Shown here piece after piece: positions 25,461 to 34,914 of a stretch of 64,000 nt of DNA. Under the pieces are notes generated by a model, which had not been told where the DNA came from, searched no databases, and worked only from the letters and a program-made list of their open reading frames with translations. Positions within the stretch are counted from its first letter, which is position 1. Every line of letters begins with the position of its first letter. The stretch is from Sphingomonas sp. Y57 (GTDB lineage: Bacteria; Pseudomonadota; Alphaproteobacteria; Sphingomonadales; Sphingomonadaceae), in the NCBI RefSeq assembly GCF_001015195.1, contig NZ_LDES01000085.1, positions 21,310 to 85,309 of the forward strand. The letters are read 5' to 3'. The position numbers and the translations under genes were made by a program.

Positions 25461-26708
25461 CTAGCGAAACACCATGAGCGCGGCGATACCGGCAGCAGAT
25501 GCCAGAACTGATGCGAAGAGTGGGCCGGACGCCTTCCAGCCTTGCTTTGATGGCCCTGCCAGTACCAGCGTGAGTACAGCCTTCCACATCGTGTTGGCGA
25601 GCACGGGCACCGCAAGCACCAGTCCGGCCGTGTCGGGTTTCAACATATCCTCAGGCAGCCCCGCGAGCGTGAGTACGGCTGCGTCCACATCCCACATGCC
25701 CGTAAGACCAAGCACAACGACAATGCCCTGATCGCCGAACCGCGCGAGCGCCCAACGTGCCGGGACAGCAATCAACGCAACCGCGCCCGCCAGCAGAAGC
25801 GCCGGCCCGAAATCCAGCGGATTGCCCAGCTTCACCTCGCTGGCGCCATCACCATCCACCTTGGAGCGTAGCGCCAGAAGGGTTGTCAGACCGCCGACGA
25901 CGAAAGCCGGAACCATTGCAAGCGCGAGCGATGTGCTGGCGTAGGGGATGAGGGTAAAAGAGAGTATCTGGACGCGCGCGAACATCACGAGCGAGGCGAG
26001 CGCAATACCAGCAATCAAGGGGCCTTGCGGACCATCATTGGCGCGCAAACGCCGGGCATAGGCAACAGTGACCGCCGTGGACGATACCAATGCCCCGAAC
26101 AAAGCGGTTATCATGACCCCCTTGTCCGCGCCGAGCCGACGACTGGCGACATAGCCGGCGAAGGAGAGTCCGAGCACGACGACGACGACCATCCAGATTT
26201 GCCGCGGGTTCCAGGCCTCAAAGGGGCCGTAGCTCGCATCCGGCAGCAGCGGCAGGATGACCAACGCGACGATCGCGAACGTGGCGATCGATTCGACCTC
26301 CTTGTGGCTCATCCCTTTGAGCATGGCGTGGGATTGCTGCCTGAGCGTCAGGATCAAGGTGGTTACCGCCGCGACGGCCAGCGTCTCGCTCACCAGGCCC
26401 TGCCCGGCCATATATCCCAAGGCGAAGGTGATAATGCCGACCAACGTATTGGTGATGGACAGGCTGGCCGTGCGGGCTTGTTCGCTGCGATATCCAAGAA
26501 CCAGGCTGGCAGTGACCGCCAGCCCGATTACCGCCGCAAGGCTTTCGGGCATATGGCTGGCAAGGCCGCCGGCAAGACCGAGCAGGCCAAAGGTGCGCAA
26601 ACCGCTGACCCGGCTGCCATCCGCTGCCTCGCGCTGCCGCCAGCCTCGCTCGATACCGATCAGCACGCCTACCGCGAGCGCCGCAGCAAGCGAACGAAGC
26701 AGTTCCAT
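25461..26708 (-). CDS. MgtC/SapB and DUF4010 membrane protein
   Basis: This membrane protein of about 415 residues starts with an MgtC-like domain (G-V-L-I-G-I-E-R-G-W-R-Q-R, about 14-26, then G-L-R-T-F-G-L-L-G) and continues with a DUF4010 domain, giving about 12 helices. Proteins of this combined type are widespread in proteobacteria; transport of Mg2+ has been proposed but not shown. ATG 26708 is taken; TTG 26741 is possible. It shares no operon with the downstream convergent gene and lies beside the cydCD genes, with no ribosome site of normal strength. Confidence 0.85.
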   Translation of the reverse strand: MELLRSLAAALAVGVLIGIERGWRQREAADGSRVSGLRTFGLLGLAGGLASHMPESLAAVIGLAVTASLVLGYRSEQARTASLSITNTLVGIITFALGYMAGQGLVSETLAVAAVTTLILTLRQQSHAMLKGMSHKEVESIATFAIVALVILPLLPDASYGPFEAWNPRQIWMVVVVVLGLSFAGYVASRRLGADKGVMITALFGALVSSTAVTVAYARRLRANDGPQGPLIAGIALASLVMFARVQILSFTLIPYASTSLALAMVPAFVVGGLTTLLALRSKVDGDGASEVKLGNPLDFGPALLLAGAVALIAVPARWALARFGDQGIVVVLGLTGMWDVDAAVLTLAGLPEDMLKPDTAGLVLAVPVLANTMWKAVLTLVLAGPSKQGWKASGPLFASVLASAAGIAALMVFR

Positions 26709-26870
26709 ATCAAGCGATATCAAATGATCACTCCACGGCAAGGTAATCGATCGGGAACGGTAGTATGAACGCGGCAGATAGGCTCCTCCTTATGCGCGAC
26801 GTGGATTGAATGGATTTGATTACGCGCGCCAAATCGATCCGCCCCCAGGCCAGCTACAGATATCCCTATA

Positions 26871-28487
26871 TTAGCGGCGATCCTTCAAGTTGATTGTTCG
26901 ACCCTTGCCGACGAGACTCAAGAAGGTCGGTCGATGACTCACCACCACGACTCCGGTCCCTGTCTCGCGAAGCCACGCGTCGAGGTGGCCCGCAAGCCGC
27001 GCCTCCGTCGCCATGTCCAACCCCTCGCTCGGCTCGTCGAGCAGCAGCCACGGCCTGCCGGCAAGCAAGGCGCGGGCGATCGACAACCGCTTGCGCTGGC
27101 CGCCCGACAACCGCGCTCCGCCGTCGCCGACCCATTGGTCAAGCCCATGCGGCATCGCGCGAATATCGACAGCGAGGCAGGCGACTTCCAGCGCCGCCCA
27201 AAGCCGTTCGTCGCTGAGGCCGGGGCGCGCCACACGCAAATTGTCGCGGATGGTTCCCGACAGGAGCTGGGCATCCTGGGGCGAGAGCGCGAATGCCGCT
27301 CGCACGTCCTCGGACGGCAGGGAAGCAAGAAGCTGGTCATCAAGAGCAATGCCACAATGCTCGCCAGCGGGCCGAATACCAGCGAGCGTTTCCAGAAGGC
27401 TGGTCTTGCCGCTGCCGGATTTGCCTGAAATCCCCAAGCGCTCGCCCGCCACGATCCGGACATGCAGGCCGTCCCGATCAAAGGCAATGCTCCGCGCGGG
27501 CGCCATGGATGCCGTCGCCTTGCGGACAAGCGCAGAGGGTTGACCCGCCATGCCCTCCAATCGCGAGAGGGCGGCCGCGACCAGCGCGCTTCGCGATACG
27601 CCGCGCACATAGCCGGAAAGGGCCTCGATCGCACCCGCCGCCGCCAGCACGGCAAGCACCGTCAACGGCAGGGAGGCATGGGAGAGGATCAGCATCGCGC
27701 CCATGGCGATGCCTCCACCCAACACGAGGCCCGCGTCGATGATTGCTTCGCCGCGCGCAAAACGACGCCGCGCGCTGTCCAGTTCGGCCGTCTCGACCGC
27801 GAGGCTTCGCCCGATCGCCGGAGCGAGATCGTAGGCAAGGATTTCGGGCGAGGCGGCGGCATAATCCACCATGCCCGCCTTGAGCCGCGCAAGCGCCGCT
27901 GCCATGTCGGTCGCGGCGCTCGCCAGCAGGTGGGGGGTCGCCAAATGCGCCCAGAGGACAAGCCCGACAAGCAACGCCAGCAAGACAAGGCTCGCCCAAG
28001 GGCTGGCAAGCCATGCAAGGACAAGACCGATCGCAGCCCCGGCGAGCGCAGCAGGCAACGCGGGCCTACGGATCAGCCTGTCCTCCAATGCGCCGATGTC
28101 CTGCACGAGCCGCGTCACGGCATCGCCCGCCGAGACCGCCCGCACGTCGCGCTCGGACAGGATGCGATCGAACAGGCGCGCGCGAACCGCGGCGAGCGCC
28201 AACAGCGCGCCGCGATGGCCACATAACCGTTCGCCATAGCGTGCCGTGGTGCGAATGATCGCCAGCAGCCGGATCAACGCGCTCGGCACCAGGTAGTTGA
28301 AACCCTGCGCGGCCAGCACGCCGGCCAGTCCGGCAAGCGCAGCACCGGTGATGAACCATCCGGACAGGCCCAGCAGCAGGACCGCAGAGATCGTCGCGGC
28401 GGCGGCGAGCAGGCCCGCAATCCGGAAAGCCCGGCGCTCCGGGCCGATCGCCTCGGCCAGCAGCCGGTCCATATCCGCGCGGCTCAT
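26871..28487 (-). CDS. cydC: thiol reductant ABC exporter subunit CydC
   Basis: This 538-residue half-transporter has an N-terminal six-helix ABC domain and a C-terminal ATPase with Walker A G-K-S-G-S-G-K-T-S, signature L-S-G-G-Q-R and Walker B L-L-L-D-E-P-S-E. CydC pairs with CydD to export glutathione and cysteine to the periplasm, a step needed for assembly of cytochrome bd. Its start overlaps the end of cydD by four bases. The Q-loop region is S-P-Q-D-A-Q, as usual for CydC. It is transcribed away from cydABX. Confidence 0.93.
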   Translation of the reverse strand: MSRADMDRLLAEAIGPERRAFRIAGLLAAAATISAVLLLGLSGWFITGAALAGLAGVLAAQGFNYLVPSALIRLLAIIRTTARYGERLCGHRGALLALAAVRARLFDRILSERDVRAVSAGDAVTRLVQDIGALEDRLIRRPALPAALAGAAIGLVLAWLASPWASLVLLALLVGLVLWAHLATPHLLASAATDMAAALARLKAGMVDYAAASPEILAYDLAPAIGRSLAVETAELDSARRRFARGEAIIDAGLVLGGGIAMGAMLILSHASLPLTVLAVLAAAGAIEALSGYVRGVSRSALVAAALSRLEGMAGQPSALVRKATASMAPARSIAFDRDGLHVRIVAGERLGISGKSGSGKTSLLETLAGIRPAGEHCGIALDDQLLASLPSEDVRAAFALSPQDAQLLSGTIRDNLRVARPGLSDERLWAALEVACLAVDIRAMPHGLDQWVGDGGARLSGGQRKRLSIARALLAGRPWLLLDEPSEGLDMATEARLAGHLDAWLRETGTGVVVVSHRPTFLSLVGKGRTINLKDRR

Positions 28488-30064
28488 GAAAGCACCGCTT
28501 CGCTGTCGGCGATCGCGGCCAGTTCGGTGCTGTGCGTCACGATCAGGACCGTCCGTCCCTTTGCGGCGGACGCCAGTATCCTGGCGATATCGGCCGCCGA
28601 TCCCGCGTCGAGATCCGCGGTCGGCTCATCCAGCAACCAGAGCGGCGCGTCCTTTAACAGCACCCGGGCGATGCCGACACGCCGGCGTTCCCCGCCGGAT
28701 AGACCCGACCCGCGATGATCGAGCGGCAAGGCCAATCCCTGCCCCCGCGCTTCGATCATCGGCCCAAGGCCCGCCCGATGGGCCACGGCTTCGACCGCCG
28801 CGTCCTCGGCATCGGGACGCGCAAGACGGATATTGTCGGCCAGCGTGCCCGGGACGAACGCGACCGATTGCCCCGCCCAGCCAACATGACCGGAAAGCGC
28901 AACATCGGCCGCATCCCGGCCGTCGATCAAAACCCGCCCCTTGCCGATGGGAGCCAGCCCCAGCAGCGCGTGGAGCAGGCTCGACTTGCCGATCCCCGTG
29001 CTGCCGCGAAGGGCAAGGCTGGTGCCCGCGGCAACGTCGAGCGTAAACGGGCCGATAGCCGTCTCGCCATAGTCGATGACCACGCCGTCGAAGCGGAGCG
29101 CGGGCGGTCCTTCGATGGCGACTTTCGGCGCGGGCAGCACTGCAGGCGCAAGAGCTTCAAGGCGCTCGACCGCAGCCTCCCCGACCTGCTTGTCGTGATA
29201 GGCAGCGGCAAGGCGGCGCATGGGCAGGTAGAATTCAGGCGCGAGGACGAGGACGAACAGGGCCTGGCCCAGCGACAGCTTTTCAGGAGCCGGGAACGGC
29301 AGGATACCCAGCAGGTTGAAGCCGCAATAGAGCGCGACCAGCGCCACCGACAGCGCCGCGAAGAACTCGATCACCGCGCTCGACACGAACGCGACCTTCA
29401 GCACGTCGATCGTGCGCGCAGCGACCTCGCGCGTCGCGTCGGCAAGGTGGCGGCTGATGCGCTCCTGCGCGCCAAAGCCCACAATCACGGGAAGCGCGCG
29501 CACCCGGTCGACGAACAGGCCCGACAGGCGGCTGAGCGCGTCGAGCTGGCGCGCGGCGGCACGCGCAGCCGCCGTCCCGGCAAGCGCCATACCCAGGGCG
29601 AAGGGAACCAGCGTCGCGAGCATAATCGCGCTGGCAATCCAGCTTCCCAATGCGGCGGCAATCGCGATGATGAGCGGAGAGAGGACAGCGGCGCGGCGCA
29701 GAGGGAGGAAGCGGGAATGGAAGCCGCCCAGGTCCTCGATCCGGTCGACGGCATCGGCCACCGCCTCGCCCAACATCCGGCGATCGCCCGGCGGCGCAAC
29801 AAGCACATGCGGGAAAACCCGCCGGCGCCAGTTCGTCCTGGTGCGCACTGCGGCGCCTTCACCGGCATGGACCGCACCGATCTGAAGACCGCCGCGAAGC
29901 AGGGCCGCGGCGATCAATCCGCCCACGGCAAGCAGAAGATGGCCATGGCCGCCCTGTTCCGCAGATGCCACGGCGCAGGCGAGCGCGGCCGCCATGAGGA
30001 TCGCCGCGCCGCTGTCCCCGATCCAGAAAAGGACCGGCACCTGCCTATCTAATGCCTTGCTCAT
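28484..30064 (-). CDS. cydD: thiol reductant ABC exporter subunit CydD
   Basis: This 526-residue half-transporter has Walker A G-S-T-G-I-G-K-S-S, signature L-S-G-G-E-R-R and Walker B L-W-L-L-D-E-P-T-A-D. It forms a heterodimer with CydC. The gene starts 91 bases from cydA on the opposite strand, so one intergenic region (30065-30154) serves the oxidase and its maturation system. I find no TTGAT-N4-ATCAA (FNR/FixK) box there, but a short AT-rich block (30098-30110). Confidence 0.93.
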   Translation of the reverse strand: MSKALDRQVPVLFWIGDSGAAILMAAALACAVASAEQGGHGHLLLAVGGLIAAALLRGGLQIGAVHAGEGAAVRTRTNWRRRVFPHVLVAPPGDRRMLGEAVADAVDRIEDLGGFHSRFLPLRRAAVLSPLIIAIAAALGSWIASAIMLATLVPFALGMALAGTAAARAAARQLDALSRLSGLFVDRVRALPVIVGFGAQERISRHLADATREVAARTIDVLKVAFVSSAVIEFFAALSVALVALYCGFNLLGILPFPAPEKLSLGQALFVLVLAPEFYLPMRRLAAAYHDKQVGEAAVERLEALAPAVLPAPKVAIEGPPALRFDGVVIDYGETAIGPFTLDVAAGTSLALRGSTGIGKSSLLHALLGLAPIGKGRVLIDGRDAADVALSGHVGWAGQSVAFVPGTLADNIRLARPDAEDAAVEAVAHRAGLGPMIEARGQGLALPLDHRGSGLSGGERRRVGIARVLLKDAPLWLLDEPTADLDAGSAADIARILASAAKGRTVLIVTHSTELAAIADSEAVLS

Positions 30065-30154
30065 ATACTCAATTACGAGTAACGGCTAATCATAATTTTT
30101 TCAACCGACTCAGGACACCCATGGAAGCCGGGCCGGAACGCAAGGAGTCTTGCC

Positions 30155-31741
30155 ATGGACATGGCCGTGATCGAACTCTCCCGGCTGCAGTTCGCCCTGA
30201 CCGCGCTATACCATTTCCTGTTCGTCCCCCTGACGCTCGGCCTCTCCTTCATCCTCGTCATCATGGAGAGCATCTATGTGATGACGGGCCGTGAGATCTG
30301 GCGCACCGTCACGCGCTTCTGGGGCAAGCTGTTCGGTATCAACTTCGTGCTGGGCGTTGCCACCGGCATCACCATGGAATTCCAGTTCGGCACCAACTGG
30401 TCCTACTATTCCCACTATGTCGGCGACATTTTCGGCGCGCCGCTCGCCATCGAAGGGCTGATGGCCTTTTTCCTCGAAGCGACGTTCGTCGGCCTCATGT
30501 TCTTCGGATGGGACAAGCTGTCCAGGGTCGGGCATCTGCTGACCACCTTCATGGTCGCGCTCGGGTCCAACCTCTCGGCGCTGTGGATCCTCGTCGCTAA
30601 TGGCTGGATGCAGAATCCGGTGGGATCGCGCTTCAATCCCGAGACGATGCGCATGGAAGTCTCCGATTTCATGGCGGTGCTGTTCAATCCGGTGGCGCAG
30701 GCGAAGTTCGTCCATACGGTGAGCGCCGGCTATGTCTGCGCCTCGGTCTTCGTGCTCGGCGTCTCGGCCTGGTATCTCCTCAAGGGCAAATGGGTCGCGG
30801 TCGCGCGGCGCAGCTTCACCGTCGCCGCCGCCTTCGGCCTCGCATCCTCGCTGTCGGTTGTCGTGCTGGGCGACGAGAGCGGCTATGCGCTGACCGACAA
30901 CCAGAAGATGAAGCTCGCCGCGCTGGAAGCCATGTGGCACACCGAACCGGCTCCGGCGGGTATCGCCGTTGTCGGCTTTCCCAGCGTCACCGACCGCGAA
31001 ACCTATTTCGAGGTCAAGATTCCCTATGTGCTCGGCCTCATCTCCACGCGCAGCCTGACGGGCGAAGTCTCCGGCATCTTCGAGCTGGTCGCCAGGGCGC
31101 AGGACCGCATCGAGAACGGCATCAAAGCCTATGACGCAGTCGAAAAGCTGAAGGTCGACCAGAAGGACATGGTCGCACGCGAGGCATTCGAGCGGAGCAA
31201 GGCCGATCTTGGTTATGCCCTGCTGCTGAAACGCTTCGTCGCCGATCCGCGGCAAGCCACGCCCCAGGACATCGAGAAGGCCGCATGGTCGACCGTGCCC
31301 AATGTCCCTGTGATGTTCTGGGTGTTCCGCGCGATGGCGGGCCTCGGCTTCTTCTTCATCGCTTTCTTCGGCGCCGCCTTCTGGATGGCCTCGATCCGCA
31401 AGCTGAACTGCGACAGCCGCTTCTGCCGCACCTTCCTGCGCGCTGCGGTGTGGGTCATTCCGTTGCCGTGGATCGCCATCGAATTTGGCTGGATCCTGGC
31501 CGAGATCGGCCGCCAGCCCTGGGCGATCGACGGCGTTCTGCCGACCTTCCTTGCCGCATCGAGCCTGACCGTCGCGCAACTCTGGACGACGATCATCGGC
31601 TTCACGGTAATCTACGGCGCGCTGGCGGTCATCGAAGTACGGCTGATGCTGGCGGCGATCCGCAAGGGACCGGACCAACATCGACCCCCGGCGCCATCCT
31701 CCGAAACCCACAGCGGCTACGCGCCCATCCCTGCCGAATAA
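30155..31741 (+). CDS. cydA: cytochrome bd ubiquinol oxidase subunit I
   Basis: This 528-residue protein has the N-terminal S-R-x-Q-F-A-L-T-A-L-Y-H motif with the heme b595 histidine (about H20), multiple helices, a hydrophilic Q-loop around 240-330, and G-W-x3-E-x-G-R-Q-P-W, which is diagnostic for CydA. It oxidises quinol and reduces oxygen at high affinity. It is the first gene of cydABX, with AAGGAG 6 bases upstream. High-affinity respiration fits the FixLJ oxygen-sensing genes at the right end of the window. Confidence 0.96.
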   Translation: MDMAVIELSRLQFALTALYHFLFVPLTLGLSFILVIMESIYVMTGREIWRTVTRFWGKLFGINFVLGVATGITMEFQFGTNWSYYSHYVGDIFGAPLAIEGLMAFFLEATFVGLMFFGWDKLSRVGHLLTTFMVALGSNLSALWILVANGWMQNPVGSRFNPETMRMEVSDFMAVLFNPVAQAKFVHTVSAGYVCASVFVLGVSAWYLLKGKWVAVARRSFTVAAAFGLASSLSVVVLGDESGYALTDNQKMKLAALEAMWHTEPAPAGIAVVGFPSVTDRETYFEVKIPYVLGLISTRSLTGEVSGIFELVARAQDRIENGIKAYDAVEKLKVDQKDMVAREAFERSKADLGYALLLKRFVADPRQATPQDIEKAAWSTVPNVPVMFWVFRAMAGLGFFFIAFFGAAFWMASIRKLNCDSRFCRTFLRAAVWVIPLPWIAIEFGWILAEIGRQPWAIDGVLPTFLAASSLTVAQLWTTIIGFTVIYGALAVIEVRLMLAAIRKGPDQHRPPAPSSETHSGYAPIPAE

Positions 31742-31753
31742 GGAGAACAGGTC

Positions 31754-32902
31754 ATGGCACCTCCCATCGACTATGAAACGCTCCGGCTGATCTGGTGGCT
31801 GCTGATGGGCGTCCTCCTGATCGGCTTCACCCTGACCGACGGCTTCGACCTTGGCACCGCCGCGCTGCTGCCTTTTGTTGCCAGGACCGACGCCGAACGC
31901 CGCCTCGTCATCAACTCCATCGGTGCGACGTGGGAGGGGAACCAAGTCTGGTTCATCCTTGGCGGCGGCGCGATCTTCGCGGCATGGCCGTTCGTCTATG
32001 CGGTCAGCTTCTCCGGCTTCTATCTGGCCATGTTCCTCGTCCTCGCGGCGCTCATCCTGCGGCCCGTCGGCTTCAAATACCGCTCGAAGAAGCCGGACGC
32101 CGCATGGCGCGCGCGCTGGGACTGGGCGCTGTTCGTCGGCGGTTTCGTTCCGGCGCTGGTGTTCGGCGTCGCGGTCGGCAATGTGCTCACCGGTATCCCC
32201 TTCCGGCTCGATAGCGATCTGCGCTCCTTCTACGAGGGCAGCCTGCTCGGCCTGTTCCATCCCTTCTCGCTGGTCGCCGGCCTTCTCTCGGTCGCCATGA
32301 TCGTGCTGCACGGCGCAAGCTGGCTCGCGATCAAGATCGAACGCGGCGCTGTGCATGACCGCGCCCGCGCCTTCGGCCAGGTCGCCGCCGTCGCCTCGAT
32401 CCTGCTCTTTGCCATCGGCGGCGTGATGGTCGCGACCATGGGCTATGGTTTCCGCCTGACGCACGGCGCCGATCCGCTCGGCCCCTCTAATCCGCTGCTT
32501 TCAGGAACGGTCGCAGCGCCGGGGGCCTGGCTCGACAATTATGGCGCCCATCCCTGGATGCTGATCGCCCCCATTCTCGGTTTCGCGGGGCCGCTGCTGG
32601 CGTGGATCGGTATCCGCAAGGGCCGCGAGGTTCTGGCCTTTGGCGGCTCATCTCTCGGCGCGATCGGCATCATCGCGACCGTGGGCCTCTCGATGTTCCC
32701 GTTCATCCTGCCCAGCTCGATCGACCCGGCCTCGAGCCTGACGGTCTGGAACGCGTCGTCCAGCCATGTGACCCTGTTCATCATGCTCGCGGTGACGGTG
32801 ATCTTCCTGCCAATCGTGCTGCTCTACACCGCCTGGGTCTACAAGGTCCTGTTCGGCCGCATCACGCTGCGCGACGTCGACACCAACCCCGACTTTTATT
32901 GA
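31754..32902 (+). CDS. cydB: cytochrome bd ubiquinol oxidase subunit II
   Basis: This 382-residue, eight- to nine-helix protein begins with the family motif I-W-W-L-L-M-G-V-L-L-I-G-F-T-L-T-D-G-F-D. It binds CydA and completes the oxidase. It is separated from cydA by 12 bases with an AAGGAG site inside, and is followed 12 bases later by cydX. Length is normal for the family. Confidence 0.95.
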   Translation: MAPPIDYETLRLIWWLLMGVLLIGFTLTDGFDLGTAALLPFVARTDAERRLVINSIGATWEGNQVWFILGGGAIFAAWPFVYAVSFSGFYLAMFLVLAALILRPVGFKYRSKKPDAAWRARWDWALFVGGFVPALVFGVAVGNVLTGIPFRLDSDLRSFYEGSLLGLFHPFSLVAGLLSVAMIVLHGASWLAIKIERGAVHDRARAFGQVAAVASILLFAIGGVMVATMGYGFRLTHGADPLGPSNPLLSGTVAAPGAWLDNYGAHPWMLIAPILGFAGPLLAWIGIRKGREVLAFGGSSLGAIGIIATVGLSMFPFILPSSIDPASSLTVWNASSSHVTLFIMLAVTVIFLPIVLLYTAWVYKVLFGRITLRDVDTNPDFY

Positions 32903-32914
32903 AGGAAGACCCGG

Positions 32915-33025
32915 ATGTGGTATTTTAGCTGGATTCTGGGTGTCGGCCTGGCCGTCGGCTTCGGCATCCTCAACGGCATGTGGCATGAGTTTCATGCCGA
33001 TCCCGATGAGGACATGGCGGCCTGA
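32915..33025 (+). CDS. cydX: cytochrome bd small subunit CydX
   Basis: This 36-residue single-helix protein starts M-W-Y-F-S-W-I-L-G and contains the E-F-H-A-D motif near residue 25 typical of CydX. It is required for a stable, active bd oxidase. It lies 12 bases after cydB with a GAAGGAAG ribosome site in front. It is easily missed because of its size. Confidence 0.93.
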   Translation: MWYFSWILGVGLAVGFGILNGMWHEFHADPDEDMAA

Positions 33026-33037
33026 TCGCGACGGATC

Positions 33038-33826
33038 ATGATTGCTATCGGCCCTCTCGCGCTCGCGTTGGAACGGCTGTTCGCGATTCTCGGGATCATT
33101 GCCTTCATGGCGGCGGGGAACTGGATAGGCCGCCGTCGCGGCGTGGATTGCGATACGGCCGCGTGGCGGGCATTGCTCGCTGGCCTCGTTGCAGCTCGCG
33201 CGGGTTTTGTGGCGCAGAACTGGCATGCCTTCGCCATCGAACCCGCAACCATCCTCTATGTCTGGCAAGGAGGTTTCTCGCCGCTCCCCGGTCTGGTGAC
33301 TGCCGCAATCGTGCTGGGCGTGTCACTACGGCGATCTCGCGCCCTAGCACCTTTGACGCTCGTCTTCGCGGGCTGCGTCGCGGTCACATCCGGCGCCACG
33401 GCAGCGGCCCTTGCCTCGGCGCAGCGACCTCTACCGCAAGGAATCGTTCTCCAGTCGCTGGACAGCGGAAAGAGCCTGCTCGACGATCGCCGGGGCAAGC
33501 CGTTCGTCGTCAATCTCTGGGCAACCTGGTGCCCGCCGTGCCAGCGTGAAATGCCGATGATGGTCGCAGAAGCGGCGCACTCGGCCGTACCGATCCTGCT
33601 TGTCAATCAGGGCGAGGATGCAGACAACGTACGTGCGTGGCTGGACAGCAAGCGCCTTGAAACGGCGCACGTCCATCTCGACCGCGACCTGCGTATAGCT
33701 GCCGCGACCGGCTCGGCCGGGCTTCCCGCGACGCTGTTCATCGACAGCAAAGGCGTGATCCGTGCGCTCCATGTCGGTGAAATCTCGCGGGCCGCCCTGC
33801 TCGCGGGACTACGCGATCTGAAGTAG
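33038..33826 (+). CDS. membrane-anchored thioredoxin-like (TlpA/ResA) protein with N-terminal helices
   Basis: This 262-residue protein has three to four N-terminal helices (1-125) followed by a TlpA-type thioredoxin domain with W-C-P-P-C near residue 165 and cis-Pro G-L-P-A-T. The redox domain would face the periplasm and reduce disulfides, for example during heme or copper-centre assembly. It starts 12 bases after cydX, so it belongs to the cyd operon. With CydCD exporting thiols, it may help keep periplasmic thiols reduced for oxidase assembly; this is an inference. The helical part looks like a prolipoprotein-transferase-type segment, which is unusual in TlpA proteins. Confidence 0.8.
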   Translation: MIAIGPLALALERLFAILGIIAFMAAGNWIGRRRGVDCDTAAWRALLAGLVAARAGFVAQNWHAFAIEPATILYVWQGGFSPLPGLVTAAIVLGVSLRRSRALAPLTLVFAGCVAVTSGATAAALASAQRPLPQGIVLQSLDSGKSLLDDRRGKPFVVNLWATWCPPCQREMPMMVAEAAHSAVPILLVNQGEDADNVRAWLDSKRLETAHVHLDRDLRIAAATGSAGLPATLFIDSKGVIRALHVGEISRAALLAGLRDLK

Positions 33827-33848
33827 AGTTTCGATCAAGGAGAAGACC

Positions 33849-34328
33849 ATGACCAGACAAGTGAATATTGGAATCGGCGAGGAAGATCGGGTTGCGATTT
33901 GCGAAGGCCTGAGCCGCCTCCTGGCGGACACCTACACTCTCTATCTGACCTCGCACAACTTTCACTGGAACGTGACCGGGCCGATGTTCAACAGCCTCCA
34001 TGCCATGTTCATGACGCAATATACCGAGTTGTGGAACGCGATCGACCCGATCGCCGAACGCATCCGCTCGCTCGGACAGCCCGCACCCGGTTCCTACGCG
34101 CAGTTCGCTAAATTGAGCTCGCTTCCCGACGCGCCGGAAGTGCCGCCGAAGGCGCTCGACATGGTCGACATCCTCGCCAAGGGGCATGAAGCGGCCGCCC
34201 GCACGGCGCGCACGCTGTTCCCTCTGGTCGAGAAGGCGAGCGACGAGCCGACCGCGGACCTGCTCACCCAACGGATCGGCGTGCATGAGCAGGCCGCATG
34301 GATGCTGCGCGCCCTGCTCGAAGAGTAA
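33849..34328 (+). CDS. dps: Dps-family DNA-protecting mini-ferritin
   Basis: This 159-residue protein has H-N-F-H-W-N-V-T-G and D-P-I-A-E-R. Residues H39, H51, D66 and E70 have the same spacing as the inter-subunit ferroxidase site of E. coli Dps (12, 27 and 31 residues apart). Dps dodecamers oxidise Fe2+ with peroxide and protect DNA. AAGGAG lies before the ATG. The N-terminal DNA-binding tail is short. A strong hairpin follows the stop codon. Confidence 0.94.
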   Translation: MTRQVNIGIGEEDRVAICEGLSRLLADTYTLYLTSHNFHWNVTGPMFNSLHAMFMTQYTELWNAIDPIAERIRSLGQPAPGSYAQFAKLSSLPDAPEVPPKALDMVDILAKGHEAAARTARTLFPLVEKASDEPTADLLTQRIGVHEQAAWMLRALLEE

Positions 34329-34344
34329 GACACGCTCAACGACT

Positions 34345-34379
34345 GGCCCCGGCCGCGCAATCTCTGCGAGGCCGGGGCC
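34345..34379 (+). terminator. strong hairpin after dps
   Basis: GGCCCCGGCC (34345-34354) and GGCCGGGGCC (34370-34379) form a perfect 10-bp GC stem with a 15-base loop, 17 bases past the dps stop. It has no T-run, which is common in this kind of GC-rich genome. Confidence 0.6.
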
Positions 34380-34413
34380 GTTAGCGAACTGCCGCCATTG
34401 AAAGGACGAGACC

Positions 34414-34830
34414 TTGGCTACGTCAAAGCTGGCAAACATCCTCCTCGATGCGCTCGAAGACGAGCGGAAGGCGGAGGCGACCTATGCCGCCGTGATCGAA
34501 AAGTTCGGCCCTGTCCGGCCCTTTTCCAACATCATCGAAGCCGAACAGCGCCACGCTGCCGCGCTTGAGCGCCAGCTTGCCCGACTGGGCATCGACGTGC
34601 CGCCCAACGCATGGACAGGAAAAGTCACAGCGCCAGCCTCACTCGCACAAGCGTGCGAAAGCGCGGTCCAGGGCGAGGTCGAAAACATCGCCCTCTATGA
34701 CCGGCTGATCCCGATGATCGAAGATCCCGCAGCGCGCCAGGTGATGGAAAACCTGCAGGCCGCCTCGCGCGAGCGCCACCTCCCTGCTTTCAAGCGGTGC
34801 CTGGAGCGGGAACGCGATCGCCGTTCGTGA
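34414..34830 (+). CDS. ferritin-like diiron protein (DUF2202 type)
   Basis: This 138-residue four-helix protein has E-D-E-R-K-A-E-x2-Y in helix 1, I-E-A-E-Q-R-H in helix 2, G-E-V-E-N-I-A-L-Y in helix 3 and R-E-R-H in helix 4. These E and E-x2-H pairs form the carboxylate-bridged diiron site of the ferritin-like superfamily. The start is TTG 34414 behind AAAGGA (34401-34406). Its place after dps suggests a role in iron storage or oxidation. It lies 84 bases from the left end of the IS630 element, which may have separated it from former neighbours. Confidence 0.8.
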   Translation: MATSKLANILLDALEDERKAEATYAAVIEKFGPVRPFSNIIEAEQRHAAALERQLARLGIDVPPNAWTGKVTAPASLAQACESAVQGEVENIALYDRLIPMIEDPAARQVMENLQAASRERHLPAFKRCLERERDRRS

Positions 34831-34914
34831 CGACCTTCCCTTAATCCTCATCGCTCAGACGCCGGCTGCTTTCGGGATCCGCAATCTACGGTGGATCGGG
34901 CAAGGATCGTCTCA

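Noticed and set aside
26690..26745. TTGATATCGCTTGAT near the MgtC-like start as an FNR-type site
   Set aside because: The two TTGAT units are in direct, not inverted, orientation, and one lies in the coding sequence.
30065..30154. FNR/FixK box in the cydD/cydA intergenic region
   Set aside because: No TTGAT-N4-ATCAA or close variant is present on either strand.
30206..32464. Minus-strand open frame of 752 codons opposite cydAB
   Set aside because: Antisense shadow; cydA and cydB have diagnostic motifs on the plus strand.
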